A stretch of 64,000 nucleotides of DNA from Rhodospirillales bacterium URHD0017 (GTDB lineage Bacteria > Pseudomonadota > Alphaproteobacteria > Reyranellales > Reyranellaceae). Position numbers and translations under genes: made by a program. The stretch covers positions 186,001-250,000 of the forward strand of contig FODP01000011.1 in assembly GCA_900110395.1 (NCBI GenBank). Direction: 5' to 3'. Shown piece by piece: positions 8,353 through 17,016 of this stretch (position 1 is its first letter; every line of letters begins with the position of its first letter). A model generated the notes under the pieces. The model had not been told where the DNA came from and made no database searches. It worked only from the letters and a program-made list of their open reading frames with translations.

Positions 8353-9231
8353 ATGACCGACTTCCTTCAACTCCTGATTTCCGGCCTGGCGACGGGCGCG
8401 ATCTATGCGCTGGCGGCGATCGGCTTCACGCTGCTCTGGCAGACCTCGCAGACCATCAACTTCGCGCAGGGCGAGTTCGTCATGGTGCCGGCCTTCCTGG
8501 CGCTGATCGCCATGCGCTGGTTCGGCGTGCCGTTCGTGGCCTCCCTGGTGCTCGCCATCCTGGCCTCGATGCTGCTGCTGGGCGTGGCCTTCCGCTACAT
8601 CATCGTCGGCCCCCTGATTCGCCGCGGCGTGCTGCCGCTCGTGATCTCGACAATCGCGCTCAGCATCCTGCTGAAGGAATCGGTCAAGGATTTCTATAGC
8701 GCCGAGGCGCAGACCTTTCCGACGTTGCTGCCCGACACACTGATCACCGTGGCCGGCGTCTCGGTGTCGCTGGCCCAGCTCGGTGTGCTCGCCGTGGCGC
8801 TGGTCACCATCGTCCTGCTGCAATGGTTCCTGGCCGGCACGCGCACCGGCCGGCAGATGCAGGCGACGGCGCAGAACCCGACCGTGGCCAGAATCCTGGG
8901 CGTCCCGGTCGAGCGCATGATCCTCTACACCTTCCTGATCAATGCCGCGCTCGCTGCCATGGCCTCGCTGCTGGTCTCGCCGATCTACCTCGCCAAGTTC
9001 TCCAATGGCGAGACGCTTGGCCTGATCGCCTTCGTGGCGGCGATCGTCGGCGGCTTCAACCAGGTGCGCGGCGCCATCGCCGGCGGCCTTTTGATCGGCG
9101 TCCTGGACAACCTTGCTGCCGCTTATGTCTCGACCGCCTATCGCCAGGCGATTCCCCTGATTCTGTTGGTGCTGGTCATCCTGTTCCGCCCGCAGGGACT
9201 GCTTGGTCGGAAAGAGGAGCGTGCCGTATGA
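8353..9231 (+). CDS. livH: Branched-chain-type ABC transporter permease LivH
   Basis: A 292-residue inner-membrane permease of the LivH family with about eight hydrophobic segments. Motifs include LISGLATGAIYALAAIGFTL at the N-terminus, INFAQGEFVM, and the cytoplasmic loop GRQMQATAQNPTVARILG that contacts the ATPase. The ATG at 8353 is preferred over an upstream in-frame GTG that lies inside the repeat hairpin. The nearest purine-rich site (GGGGAGGA) is partly buried in that hairpin, so translation may be tuned by its folding. The stop overlaps the livM start by four bases (ATGA), indicating translational coupling. Confidence 0.95.
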   Translation: MTDFLQLLISGLATGAIYALAAIGFTLLWQTSQTINFAQGEFVMVPAFLALIAMRWFGVPFVASLVLAILASMLLLGVAFRYIIVGPLIRRGVLPLVISTIALSILLKESVKDFYSAEAQTFPTLLPDTLITVAGVSVSLAQLGVLAVALVTIVLLQWFLAGTRTGRQMQATAQNPTVARILGVPVERMILYTFLINAALAAMASLLVSPIYLAKFSNGETLGLIAFVAAIVGGFNQVRGAIAGGLLIGVLDNLAAAYVSTAYRQAIPLILLVLVILFRPQGLLGRKEERAV

Positions 9232-10196
9232 GCACGAGCACCTCGCTGCTGATCGGCTTGCTGCTGTTGGTGCTCCTGGCGCTGGCGCCGGTCGACCTCA
9301 ACGACTTCGGCGTGCCGTATCCCGGCCTGCGCCGCTACGGCACCTACATCCTCACCCTGTGGCTGGTCACGGCGATCGCCGCCATGGGCGTCAACCTGAT
9401 CGTGGGCTATGCCGGCCAGGAGACCCTGGCCCAGGCGGCTTTCGTCGGCATCGGTGCCTATCTCACCGCCATCGTCACCAAGGCCGGGGTGCCGTTCGGG
9501 GTCGCGTTTGCAGCGTCGGGCCTGCTCACCTTCGTCATCGGCATTGCCCTGGGCTTCCCGGCGCTGCGTGTCCAGAAGCATTATCTCGCTTTCGTCACCC
9601 TGGCGTTCACGGTCCTGTGCTGGCTGGTGTTCCGCAACGAGCAATGGATCACCGGCGGCGTCATGGGCATCCGCGACATCGAGCGGCCCACGTTCCTGGG
9701 CTGGCCCCTGCGCAACCACATCCGCTTCTACTGGTTCGTGCTCGCCATCACCGCGATCATGACCTTCGTGCTGTGGTGGATCGTGCGCTCGCCGTGGGGC
9801 CGCGCCTTCACCGCGCTGCGCGAGAACCCGTTGCGCGCCGAGAGCCTCGGCATCGATGTCAGGCTCTACACCTTGCTCACCTTTGCCCTGGGCTCGGCCT
9901 ACGGCGGCATGGCGGGCAGCCTCTACGCCCCGCTGGTCGAATTCATCGATCCCAGCCCGTTCGCGCTCGGCCCCTCTCTGCTCTTCATGCTGATGGTGGT
10001 GATCGGTGGCAGCGGCACCTTTCTCGGCCCGTTCGTCGGCGCCGGCATCGCCGTGCTGCTGCCCGAATGGCTGCGTGCCTGGGAGACCTGGTACCTGCTG
10101 ATCTATGCCGTCCTGGTGATGGTCATGATGGCCTTCTTCCCCGGCGGCATCGTCGGACTGCTCTCGCGGCTGGTCGCGAGAAAGGCGCGCTCATGA
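9228..10196 (+). CDS. livM: Branched-chain-type ABC transporter permease LivM
   Basis: A 322-residue inner-membrane permease, the partner of LivH. About nine hydrophobic helices are visible, with the family block GYAGQETLAQAAFVGIGAYL, the loop SPWGRAFTALRENPLRAESL (the EAA-like ATPase contact) and a C-terminal FFPGGIVGL. The ATG at 9228 overlaps the livH stop. The gene ends in a four-base overlap with livG, so the whole cassette is likely translated from one message. Confidence 0.95.
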   Translation: MSTSTSLLIGLLLLVLLALAPVDLNDFGVPYPGLRRYGTYILTLWLVTAIAAMGVNLIVGYAGQETLAQAAFVGIGAYLTAIVTKAGVPFGVAFAASGLLTFVIGIALGFPALRVQKHYLAFVTLAFTVLCWLVFRNEQWITGGVMGIRDIERPTFLGWPLRNHIRFYWFVLAITAIMTFVLWWIVRSPWGRAFTALRENPLRAESLGIDVRLYTLLTFALGSAYGGMAGSLYAPLVEFIDPSPFALGPSLLFMLMVVIGGSGTFLGPFVGAGIAVLLPEWLRAWETWYLLIYAVLVMVMMAFFPGGIVGLLSRLVARKARS

Positions 10197-10936
10197 CCGC
10201 GCTCCTCGAAGTCCGCGACATCGAGAAGTCCTTCGGCGGCGTGCGGGCCGTGTGCGGCGTCTCTTTCGACGTCCGCGAGGGCGAGATCCTGGGAGTGATC
10301 GGCCCCAACGGCTCGGGCAAGTCGACGCTGTTCAACTGCATCCTGGGACAGCTCGTGCCCGACCGCGGCACTGTCCGGGTCAATGGCCGCAACGTCACGG
10401 CGCTCAGGCCCTCGCGCCTCAATCGCCTGGGCGTCAGCCGCACTTTCCAGCTCCTGCAGGTCTTTCCCGAGCTGACGGCGCGCGAGAACCTGATCCTGGC
10501 CGGCCAGGAACACCGCGGCTCGCGCCTGGCGCGCCTGTTCGGCGCGCGTGACGCCGGCATGGGCGCCGAGGCCGACCGTATGCTCGACTTCTTTCGCCTG
10601 CGACGGCTCGAGGACGAGAAGGCCGGCAGCCTGTCCTACGGCCAGCAGAAGCTCCTGGACGCTGCCATGGCCTTCATGTCGGGCTCGCGCCTGGTGCTGC
10701 TCGATGAGCCTGCCGGTGGCGTCAACCTCACCATGCTGGCCGACCTGCGTGAGCGGCTGGAAGCGATCAACCGGGAGACGGGTGTCACCTTCGTCGTGAT
10801 CGAGCACAACATGGAGTTCGTCATGGCGCTGTGCTCGCGGCTGATCGTGCTGGCCGAGGGGCGTATCATCGCCGAAGGCCCACCCGCCGAGGTGCGCCGC
10901 GATCCGGCGGTGATCGAAGCCTATCTGGGACACTGA
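10193..10936 (+). CDS. livG: Branched-chain-type ABC transporter ATPase LivG
   Basis: A 247-residue cytoplasmic ATPase that powers the importer together with LivF. Walker A is GPNGSGKST (about residues 38-46), the signature region is SYGQQKLLD (about 146-154), Walker B is LVLLDEP, and the switch histidine lies in VVIEHNMEF. The LivG-type insertion between Walker A and the signature (SRTFQLLQVFPELTARENL) is present. The start overlaps the livM stop by four bases, and livF begins two bases after its end. Confidence 0.96.
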   Translation: MTALLEVRDIEKSFGGVRAVCGVSFDVREGEILGVIGPNGSGKSTLFNCILGQLVPDRGTVRVNGRNVTALRPSRLNRLGVSRTFQLLQVFPELTARENLILAGQEHRGSRLARLFGARDAGMGAEADRMLDFFRLRRLEDEKAGSLSYGQQKLLDAAMAFMSGSRLVLLDEPAGGVNLTMLADLRERLEAINRETGVTFVVIEHNMEFVMALCSRLIVLAEGRIIAEGPPAEVRRDPAVIEAYLGH

Positions 10937-10937
10937 C

Positions 10938-11696
10938 ATGGCCTCGAACACGGAAGCCATCCTCACCCTCGACAGCGTCGTCGCCGGCTACGGCAAGATG
11001 ACGATCCTGAACGGCGTCAGCGCCGCCATCCGCCGTGGCGCCATCACCACGGTGATCGGCCCCAACGGCGCCGGGAAGTCGACGCTGTTCAAGACGGTGT
11101 TCGGCCTTTTGGGCGTGCGCACTGGCCGCGTGACCTTCGACGGCGCCGACACGACGTCCTTCGAGCCGCGCCGCATGCTCGATGCCGGCATGTGCTACGT
11201 GCCGCAGGGCCGCAATCTCTTCCCCGAACTGTCGGTGCGTCACAATCTCGAGCTGGGCGGTGTGGCGCTCTCCGACACGTCGCGGCTTGCCGGCCGCATG
11301 GACGAGATGATGGCGCGCTTCCCCATGCTGCGCGAGAAGGCCGACGCCCAAGCCTCGACCCTGTCGGGCGGCCAGCAGAAGCTTCTGGAGGTCGCGCGCG
11401 GCCTCCTGCTCGAGCCCAAGCTGATGCTGATCGACGAACCGTCGATCGGGCTGTCGCCCCTGATGGTCCAGGAAGTCTTCTCGATCCTGAAAGACCTGCG
11501 CAGCGCCGGGGTGTCGATCCTGATGATCGAGCAGAATGCCCGCCAGGCGCTGGCCATCTCCGACTACGGTCTGGTGCTGGAGCAGGGCCAGACGCGCATC
11601 GAAGATACCGCCCAAAGCATCCTTGCCGATCCACGCATCGCCCAGCTCTTCCTGGGCGGCGGCCTGGCCCCGGCGACAGAGGAGAAATCGCGATGA
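10938..11696 (+). CDS. livF: Branched-chain-type ABC transporter ATPase LivF
   Basis: A 252-residue cytoplasmic ATPase, second of the pair. Walker A is GPNGAGKST (about residues 42-50), the Q-loop block is MCYVPQGRNLFPELSVRHNL, the signature is LSGGQQKLLEVARGL, Walker B is LMLIDEPSIGLSP, and the switch region is MIEQNARQAL, where the usual switch His is Gln-Asn as is common in LivF proteins. Its stop overlaps the start of the shikimate dehydrogenase gene by four bases, which ties transport directly to catabolism. Confidence 0.95.
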   Translation: MASNTEAILTLDSVVAGYGKMTILNGVSAAIRRGAITTVIGPNGAGKSTLFKTVFGLLGVRTGRVTFDGADTTSFEPRRMLDAGMCYVPQGRNLFPELSVRHNLELGGVALSDTSRLAGRMDEMMARFPMLREKADAQASTLSGGQQKLLEVARGLLLEPKLMLIDEPSIGLSPLMVQEVFSILKDLRSAGVSILMIEQNARQALAISDYGLVLEQGQTRIEDTAQSILADPRIAQLFLGGGLAPATEEKSR

Positions 11697-12580
11697 CGTC
11701 ACGCATGCTCGTCGGCCTGATCGGCACCAATATCCAGAAGTCCTTGGCGCCGGCGCTGCACGAGGATGCCTTCGCGGCGGCGGGTGCCTCGGGCCACTAC
11801 CACCTGATGGATGTTTCCCTCCTGCAGGGCCGACGCCTCGAAGATCTGCTGGCGGCGGTGCGTACGGCGGGCTTCGCCGGCGTCAACATCACCCATCCCT
11901 TCAAGGAGGCGGTGATCCCGCTGCTCGATGCCGTCTCGACCGAGGCGACCGAGATCGGCGCGGTCAACACCGTGGTGTTCGACAAGAGCGGCCGCACCAC
12001 CGGCCACAACACCGACTGCTCGGGCTTCCGCCAGGCTTTCATCGAAACCTTCGGCGCGGACGCCGTGCGCGGCAAGCCGGTGCTGCTGCTGGGCGCCGGC
12101 GGAGCGGGGCGGGCGGTCGCCGTGGCGCTGATGGCGCTCGGCGCTTCGACGGTAAAGATCTATGACCGGGACCAGGCCCGCGCCACCGGGCTCTGCGCCG
12201 ATCTGATCATGCGCTTCGGCGGCGATCGCTGCGAGCTGTTGACCGATCCGGAGACGGCAGTGGAGCAGGTCGCGGGCATCGTCAATGCGACGCCGGTCGG
12301 TATGACCGGCTATCCCGGCCTGCCGCTGCCGGTGCGCCTGATCCAGAAGCATCACTTCGTCGCCGACGTGATCTACACGCCGATCGACACCAAGTTCGTG
12401 CTGGCCGCCCAGAAGAAAGGCTGCCGCACCATGAATGGCGGCGGCATGTGCGTGCACCAGGCCGTCGACGCCTTCCGCCATTTCACCGGCCTCGTGCCCG
12501 ACGTCGCGCGCATGAAGCGGACCTTCGAGACAGCCTGCGCCGCCCGCGACGCGGCTTCTGCGACGGGAGGACCGAAATGA
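11693..12580 (+). CDS. aroE: Shikimate (or quinate/shikimate) dehydrogenase
   Basis: A 295-residue member of the AroE/YdiB family, which interconverts shikimate and 3-dehydroshikimate (or quinate and 3-dehydroquinate) with NAD(P). The substrate site KSLAP, the catalytic lysine in NITHPFKE (about residue 70) and the conserved NTDCSGF aspartate are all present, followed by the nucleotide-binding GAGGAGRAV motif (about 132-140) and the ATPVGM block. Its position, coupled to an importer upstream and to a dehydroshikimate dehydratase downstream, points to a catabolic role rather than aromatic biosynthesis. The first motif reads GTNIQKSLAP rather than the biosynthetic GxPIxHSxSP, which agrees with a specialised paralogue. 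Confidence 0.92.
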   Translation: MTSRMLVGLIGTNIQKSLAPALHEDAFAAAGASGHYHLMDVSLLQGRRLEDLLAAVRTAGFAGVNITHPFKEAVIPLLDAVSTEATEIGAVNTVVFDKSGRTTGHNTDCSGFRQAFIETFGADAVRGKPVLLLGAGGAGRAVAVALMALGASTVKIYDRDQARATGLCADLIMRFGGDRCELLTDPETAVEQVAGIVNATPVGMTGYPGLPLPVRLIQKHHFVADVIYTPIDTKFVLAAQKKGCRTMNGGGMCVHQAVDAFRHFTGLVPDVARMKRTFETACAARDAASATGGPK

Positions 12581-14460
12581 AGACAGCCATTGCCACGGTC
12601 TGCCTGAGCGGCGGGCTCGACGACAAGCTGGAAGCCATCGCCAACGCCGGCTTCGAGCGCGTCGAGCTGTTCGAGAACGACCTCCTGTCGTTCAACGGCT
12701 CGCCCGCTGACGTCCGGCGCATGATCGAGGATTACAGGCTTCAGACGATCACCTTCCAGCCGTTCCGCGACTTCGAGGGCATGCCGCCCGCGCTGCGCGA
12801 GCGTGCGCTGACCCGCGCCGAGCGCAAGTTCGACGTCATGGAGGCGCTGGCCTGCGATATGCTGATGGTGTGCTCCAATGTCTCGCCCGACAGCCTGGGC
12901 GGCATCGACCGCGCTGCTGCCGACCTGCGCGAGTTGGGCGACCGCGCCCAGCGCCGCGGCATGCGCGTCGCCTTCGAGGCGCTGGCCTGGGGCCGGCACA
13001 TCAATGACTACCGTGACGCCTGGGAGGCGGTGCGCCGCGCCGACCACCCCGCCGTCGGCCTGGTGCTCGATACCTTCCACATCCTGGCGCGCGGCACCGA
13101 CCTCTCCGCCATCCGCTCCATCCCGCGCGACCGCATCTTCCTCGTCCAGGCCGCCGACGCACCCAAGCTCGATATGGACTACCTGTCGTGGAGCCGGCAC
13201 TTCCGCAATTTCCCGGGGCAGGGTGACTTCCCCCTCGACGCCTTCATGGACGCGCTGGCCGCCACCGGCTTCGACGGGCTGTTCTCGCTGGAAATCTTCA
13301 ACGACCAGTTCCGCAGCGGCTCGACCCGCCAGGTCGCGGTCGATGGCCATCGCTCGCTGATCTATCTCCTGGACCGGCTGCACGCGCGCTCGGGCCACAC
13401 CGTCGCCGGCCTGACGCCGATGCCGCCGCGGGCGAAGTGCCTGGGCGTCGAGTTCATCGAGTTCGCCCTGGATGAACCGGCCGCCATCGATTTCGAACGG
13501 CTGCTGCTGGGTCTGGGCTTTCGTCGGGCCGGTCAGCACATTTCCAAGCAGGTCACGCGATGGTGCCAGGGCGACATCAACATCGTCGTGAACACCGAGA
13601 AGGAGGGCTTTGCCCACTCCTTCAACATCACCCACGGAACGTCAGTCTGTGCGCTCGGGCTGCGCGTCGACGATGCCGCCGCGACGCTCGACCGCGCCCA
13701 GCTCCTGCTCGACATGCCGTTCCGCCAGGCTGTCGGGCCAGGTGAGCTGGAAATCCCCGCGGTACGCGGCCTGGGCGGCAGCCTGGTCTATTTCATCGAT
13801 TCCAAGACCGACCTCGGCCGCGTCTGGGACATCGAGTTCCGCGCCGTGGCGGACGATTCGGCGAAAGGCGACGCCGGTCTGCAACGGGTCGATCACCTGC
13901 AGCAGGTGATGCTTTACGACGAGATGCTGAGCTGGCTCCTGTTCTACACCTCGCTGCTCGAGGTCGAAAAGACGCCGGCGCAGGACGTGCTCGACCCCGG
14001 CGGGCTGGTGAAGAGCCAGGTCGTGCAATCCGACGACGGCCGGCTGCGCCTGGTGCTGAACGGCTCGCAGTCCGGACGGACGCAGACCTCGCGCTTCCTG
14101 TCGGAGGCCTTCGGCTCCGGCGTGCAGCACATCGCGCTCGCAACCGACGACCTTCTGGCAACGGTGCGCCAGCTCGAGGCGAACGGCATGAAGCTCCTGC
14201 TGGTGCCCGAGAACTACTACGACGACCTGGAAGCCAAGAGCGAGCTCACGATGGAGCTGATCGACTTGCTCAAGGCGCACAACATCTTCTACGACCGTGA
14301 GGGCGACGCCGAGTACTTCCAGGTCTATACGGCAACCATCGAGGACCGCTTCTTCTTCGAGATCGTCGAACGCCGCGGCTATCGCGGCTACGGCGCCGTC
14401 AACGCGCCCATCCGTCTCGCGGCGCAGGCGAGGCTCGAGCAGGCCGGCCGGCTGCCTTAA
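12577..14460 (+). CDS. quiC1: 3-dehydroshikimate dehydratase, QuiC1-type fusion with HPPD-like domain
   Basis: A 627-residue two-domain enzyme. Residues 1-275 form a xylose-isomerase-like TIM barrel (start MKTAIATVCLSGGLDDKLEA; metal-ligand blocks VAFEALAWG, LVLDTFHIL, SLEIFND), which converts 3-dehydroshikimate to protocatechuate. Residues 285-627 resemble 4-hydroxyphenylpyruvate dioxygenase, with two vicinal-oxygen-chelate modules. In this half the iron-type ligands appear kept: VDH (about 432), VQH (about 512) and FFEIVER near the end. This bipartite architecture is the hallmark of QuiC1. The start overlaps the aroE stop by four bases. Protocatechuate ring-cleavage genes are not in the window. 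Confidence 0.93.
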   Translation: MKTAIATVCLSGGLDDKLEAIANAGFERVELFENDLLSFNGSPADVRRMIEDYRLQTITFQPFRDFEGMPPALRERALTRAERKFDVMEALACDMLMVCSNVSPDSLGGIDRAAADLRELGDRAQRRGMRVAFEALAWGRHINDYRDAWEAVRRADHPAVGLVLDTFHILARGTDLSAIRSIPRDRIFLVQAADAPKLDMDYLSWSRHFRNFPGQGDFPLDAFMDALAATGFDGLFSLEIFNDQFRSGSTRQVAVDGHRSLIYLLDRLHARSGHTVAGLTPMPPRAKCLGVEFIEFALDEPAAIDFERLLLGLGFRRAGQHISKQVTRWCQGDINIVVNTEKEGFAHSFNITHGTSVCALGLRVDDAAATLDRAQLLLDMPFRQAVGPGELEIPAVRGLGGSLVYFIDSKTDLGRVWDIEFRAVADDSAKGDAGLQRVDHLQQVMLYDEMLSWLLFYTSLLEVEKTPAQDVLDPGGLVKSQVVQSDDGRLRLVLNGSQSGRTQTSRFLSEAFGSGVQHIALATDDLLATVRQLEANGMKLLLVPENYYDDLEAKSELTMELIDLLKAHNIFYDREGDAEYFQVYTATIEDRFFFEIVERRGYRGYGAVNAPIRLAAQARLEQAGRLP

Positions 14461-14468
14461 GTCATACG

Positions 14469-14590
14469 CGGACCGCGGGCGTCCCGCCCGCTCATATCAT
14501 CGGAGCGCGGACCTCCAGGTCCGCATCATGATCATGAGCGGACTGGAGGTCCGCGCTCCAACATGAGCGGGCCAGAGGCCCGCGGGCCAC
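14469..14590. repeat. Dispersed long inverted repeat, family A copy 2
   Basis: An inner inverted pair, GGAGCGCGGACCTCCAGG and its complement around an ATCATGATCATGA centre, is nested in an outer pair (GGACCGCGGGC... and ...GCCCGCGGGCC). It occupies almost the whole gap between the convergent quiC1 and MBL-fold genes and could end transcription from both sides, although no T-run follows the stem. Confidence 0.85.
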
Positions 14591-14596
14591 GTATGA

Positions 14597-15400
14597 CTAA
14601 TCGTAGAACTGCGGCGAGCGCTTCTGCGCCTGGCTTTGCGGCTTGTCGTGGTTGATCCACAGCTGGGCCTTCTTGTCGGCCATCAGCTGCTCGATCTTCT
14701 TGAACGAGGCCTGCGTCTGGTCGGCGCTGGTGTTCATCGAGGCCACGCGCTTGTTGTCCCAGTTGTCCTTGAAATGGACGGCGTCGCCGGAAAGGATCAA
14801 CCAGCCGGTCTTGGGCAGGTGCACCAGCAACGACTGGTGGCCGGGCGTGTGGCCCGGCGTCGAGACGATGGTGGCGCTGCCGTCGCCGAACACGTCGAGA
14901 TCGCCGTCGAGCTTGCGGATCGGCCGCTCGGCCTTGAACGGCGGCTTCTTGTCGGGGGCGAAGGCGAAGTCGAACTCGGCCTTCTGCATCAGGAGCGTCG
15001 AGTCGGGGAACATGTCGACGTTGCCGATGTGGTCGCCGTGATGGTGCGAGACGGCGACGTACTTGACGTCGGCCGGCTTGACGCCGACCTCGGCGAGCTG
15101 CGCCGCCAGGGTCTTGTCGCGCGCGGCCGTGCCGAGCGGACCGGTGACCGGCTTCTCGGCAATCGCGTCGGGGTAGCCCGTGTCCCACAACAGCCAGTCC
15201 GAGCCGTGGCGGATCAGGTAGCAGTTGTCGGAAAGCTCGATCGGCTTGCCGACATTGACGCCGGGCGACCAGCGCGACTGGTCGGTCGCGGCATTGTGGC
15301 CGCAATTCATGACGTAGAGCCGATCGACCGTGCCCGTCTGCGCCATCGCCGGCGCGCCGAACGCCGCCAACAGCGCCAGGCCAATAAGTCCTGCCTTCAT
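14597..15400 (-). CDS. Secreted metallo-beta-lactamase-fold hydrolase, lactonase-like
   Basis: A 267-residue protein with a cleavable signal peptide (residues 1-20, ending APAMA). The dinuclear zinc site is intact: SHHHGDHIG (119-124), STPGHTPGH, LSGDAVH and NHD near the C-terminus. The order of motifs resembles AiiA/AttM-type N-acyl homoserine lactonases and related lactone or ester hydrolases (early WDTGYPDA block). Export would place it in the periplasm. Whether it quenches acyl-homoserine lactones cannot be told from sequence. The next gene downstream of the promoter side is a small membrane protein that ends 10 bases upstream, so the two are probably co-transcribed. Confidence 0.9.
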   Translation of the reverse strand: MKAGLIGLALLAAFGAPAMAQTGTVDRLYVMNCGHNAATDQSRWSPGVNVGKPIELSDNCYLIRHGSDWLLWDTGYPDAIAEKPVTGPLGTAARDKTLAAQLAEVGVKPADVKYVAVSHHHGDHIGNVDMFPDSTLLMQKAEFDFAFAPDKKPPFKAERPIRKLDGDLDVFGDGSATIVSTPGHTPGHQSLLVHLPKTGWLILSGDAVHFKDNWDNKRVASMNTSADQTQASFKKIEQLMADKKAQLWINHDKPQSQAQKRSPQFYD

Positions 15401-15410
15401 GTGTTTCTCC

Positions 15411-15899
15411 TTATGAAGCTGGATGATAGCGCCGCGCTACCGCGATGCCGGCAACGATGAACAGGATCAGCACCAGGAGCTGCGCCACCGCGAAAGGCGG
15501 CTCCGAGCCAGTGGGCGCGAACCTGTTCAGATAGGCGAATTTCTGGAACGACTGCACGACGCCGACGAAGACGTTGAGGTAGAGCGCGAAGATGGCGGTG
15601 CCGATGTAGACCACACGCCACCGCCCCGCGAGCTTCTTGCCGTAGATCGCATACAGCGCCACGGCGAGGGCGATGAGCGAGATCGCACCGACGACATGCG
15701 CCGGGGTGAGGCCCTTGATGGGAAAGAAGTAGCCGCTGACGCTGGTCAGGATCGTCGAAACCAGGAAGAAGGCGTTCCAGCCCGCGATCGGCGCGCTCTG
15801 CAGCATCAGCCCGACAACGACGAAGCCGGTCATGATGCCGACCAGGCTGATGACGACATGCAGGAAGGTGAACGTCTCAACCGACATACCAAAGACCAT
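15411..15899 (-). CDS. Small multi-spanning membrane protein
   Basis: A 162-residue protein with about four to five hydrophobic segments (VVISLVGIMTGFVVVGLML, FFLVSTILTSVSGYFF, HVVGAISLIALAVALYAIYG, VVYIGTAIFALYLNVFVGVV and LVLILFIVAGIAVA). The start is taken at 15899, which has GGAG seven bases before it; a longer frame reaching 16121 would overlap the divergent beta-lactamase gene and is rejected. The family is not certain. It precedes the MBL-fold hydrolase by 10 bases on the same strand. No catalytic motif is evident. Confidence 0.82.
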   Translation of the reverse strand: MVFGMSVETFTFLHVVISLVGIMTGFVVVGLMLQSAPIAGWNAFFLVSTILTSVSGYFFPIKGLTPAHVVGAISLIALAVALYAIYGKKLAGRWRVVYIGTAIFALYLNVFVGVVQSFQKFAYLNRFAPTGSEPPFAVAQLLVLILFIVAGIAVARRYHPAS

Positions 15900-16014
15900 G
15901 GCGTACTCCACACTAGAGGCCGCGAGCTTAGCGCATGAATGCTGCAACGGATAAGCCCTTCCCGTGCCACAATGCTCCGTCACGCAGGCATTCCCCTCAA
16001 ATAATGGAGAGAAC

Positions 16015-16875
16015 ATGCCGGCTTCGATTGCGCGCCGCGGTTTCCTTGCTGCTCCGCTGCTGGCTCTTCCAGCCTTCGCAAACGATGCAACATCAAGACT
16101 TGCCGAGCTCGAGCGCCGCAACGGCGGACGGCTGGGCGTGGCGGCAATCGATACGGCAAGCGGCCATCGCGTCGATCATCGCGCCGAGGAACTGTTCCCG
16201 CTGTGCAGCACCTTCAAGTTCCTGGCCGCGGCCTTGGTCCTGACCCGCGTCGATCGCGGCGAGGAGAAGCTCGATCGCCGCGTCGTCTTCGCCGAGAAGG
16301 ATCTCGTCACCTACTCGCCGGTGACCAAGGAGCACGTCACCCCCGGCAGCATGTCGGTGGCGGAGATTTGTGACGCGGCCGTGACGCTCAGCGACAACAC
16401 GGCGGGCAACCTGATGCTCGCGAGCTTCGGTGGACCGGCCGGGCTGACCGCCTATATGCGGTCGCTTGGAGACCGTACGACCCGCCTCGATCGCATCGAA
16501 ACCGAGCTCAACGAGGCGAAGCCTGGCGATCCGCGCGACACCACGACGCCCGCCGCCATGCTCGACACCATGCAGCGTCTGCTGATCGGCGATGCCTTGT
16601 CGGCGTCATCGCGCGACCGGCTGATCGGCTGGCTGCTCGCCAGCAAGACAGGCGGCAAGCGATTGCGCGCCGGCCTGCCAGCGGACTGGCGGGTCGGCGA
16701 CAAGACCGGCGGCGGCAACAACGGCACCGCCAACGACGTCGCCATCGCCTTTCCGCCTGGCCGCGCGCCGATCCTGATCGCGGCGTATTACACGGAGTCG
16801 ACGGCGATCTCGGACGACGCCCGCAACACGGTCATCGCCGAAGCCGGGCGCCTGGCTGTCGCGGGCCTGGGCTGA
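16015..16875 (+). CDS. Class A beta-lactamase
   Basis: A 286-residue serine beta-lactamase. The start at 16015 follows AATGGAGAGAAC and gives a signal peptide with a twin arginine (ARRGFLAAPLLALPAFA). All class A signatures are present: CSTFKF (catalytic Ser and Lys, Ambler 70 and 73), LSDNTAGN (130-132), IETELNEA (Glu166 and Asn170) and GDKTGGG (234-236). It hydrolyses beta-lactam antibiotics in the periplasm; the spectrum cannot be read. No AmpR-type regulator or mobile element lies beside it and codon use matches its surroundings, so it looks like an intrinsic chromosomal enzyme. Confidence 0.95.
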   Translation: MPASIARRGFLAAPLLALPAFANDATSRLAELERRNGGRLGVAAIDTASGHRVDHRAEELFPLCSTFKFLAAALVLTRVDRGEEKLDRRVVFAEKDLVTYSPVTKEHVTPGSMSVAEICDAAVTLSDNTAGNLMLASFGGPAGLTAYMRSLGDRTTRLDRIETELNEAKPGDPRDTTTPAAMLDTMQRLLIGDALSASSRDRLIGWLLASKTGGKRLRAGLPADWRVGDKTGGGNNGTANDVAIAFPPGRAPILIAAYYTESTAISDDARNTVIAEAGRLAVAGLG

Positions 16876-16882
16876 ATCATTT

Positions 16883-17006
16883 CCTCCCCACGCTTCGCGT
16901 GGGGAGGTCGCCCGAAGGGCCGGAGGGGTCATCGGCGACGGTGATGATGCTCATGGCCCCGCCGTCGGCGTAAGACGCCGACACCTCCCCAGCTTTGCTG
17001 GGGAGG
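16883..17006. repeat. Dispersed multi-hairpin repeat, family B copy 2
   Basis: The same three-part layout as the copy at 8205: an 11-base-pair hairpin CCTCCCCACGC (loop TTC) at 16883-16907, a central arm pair containing GGAGGGGTCAT and GTCGGCGTAAGACGCCGAC, and a closing hairpin CCTCCCCAGC (loop TTT) at 16984-17006. It lies between the convergent beta-lactamase and TPR lipoprotein genes. Confidence 0.88.
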
Positions 17007-17016
17007 ACTGAGCCGT

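Noticed and set aside
16015..16875. Class A beta-lactamase as a recently acquired resistance gene
   Set aside because: No mobile element or integron features lie beside it, and codon use matches the neighbours, so an intrinsic chromosomal enzyme is more likely.
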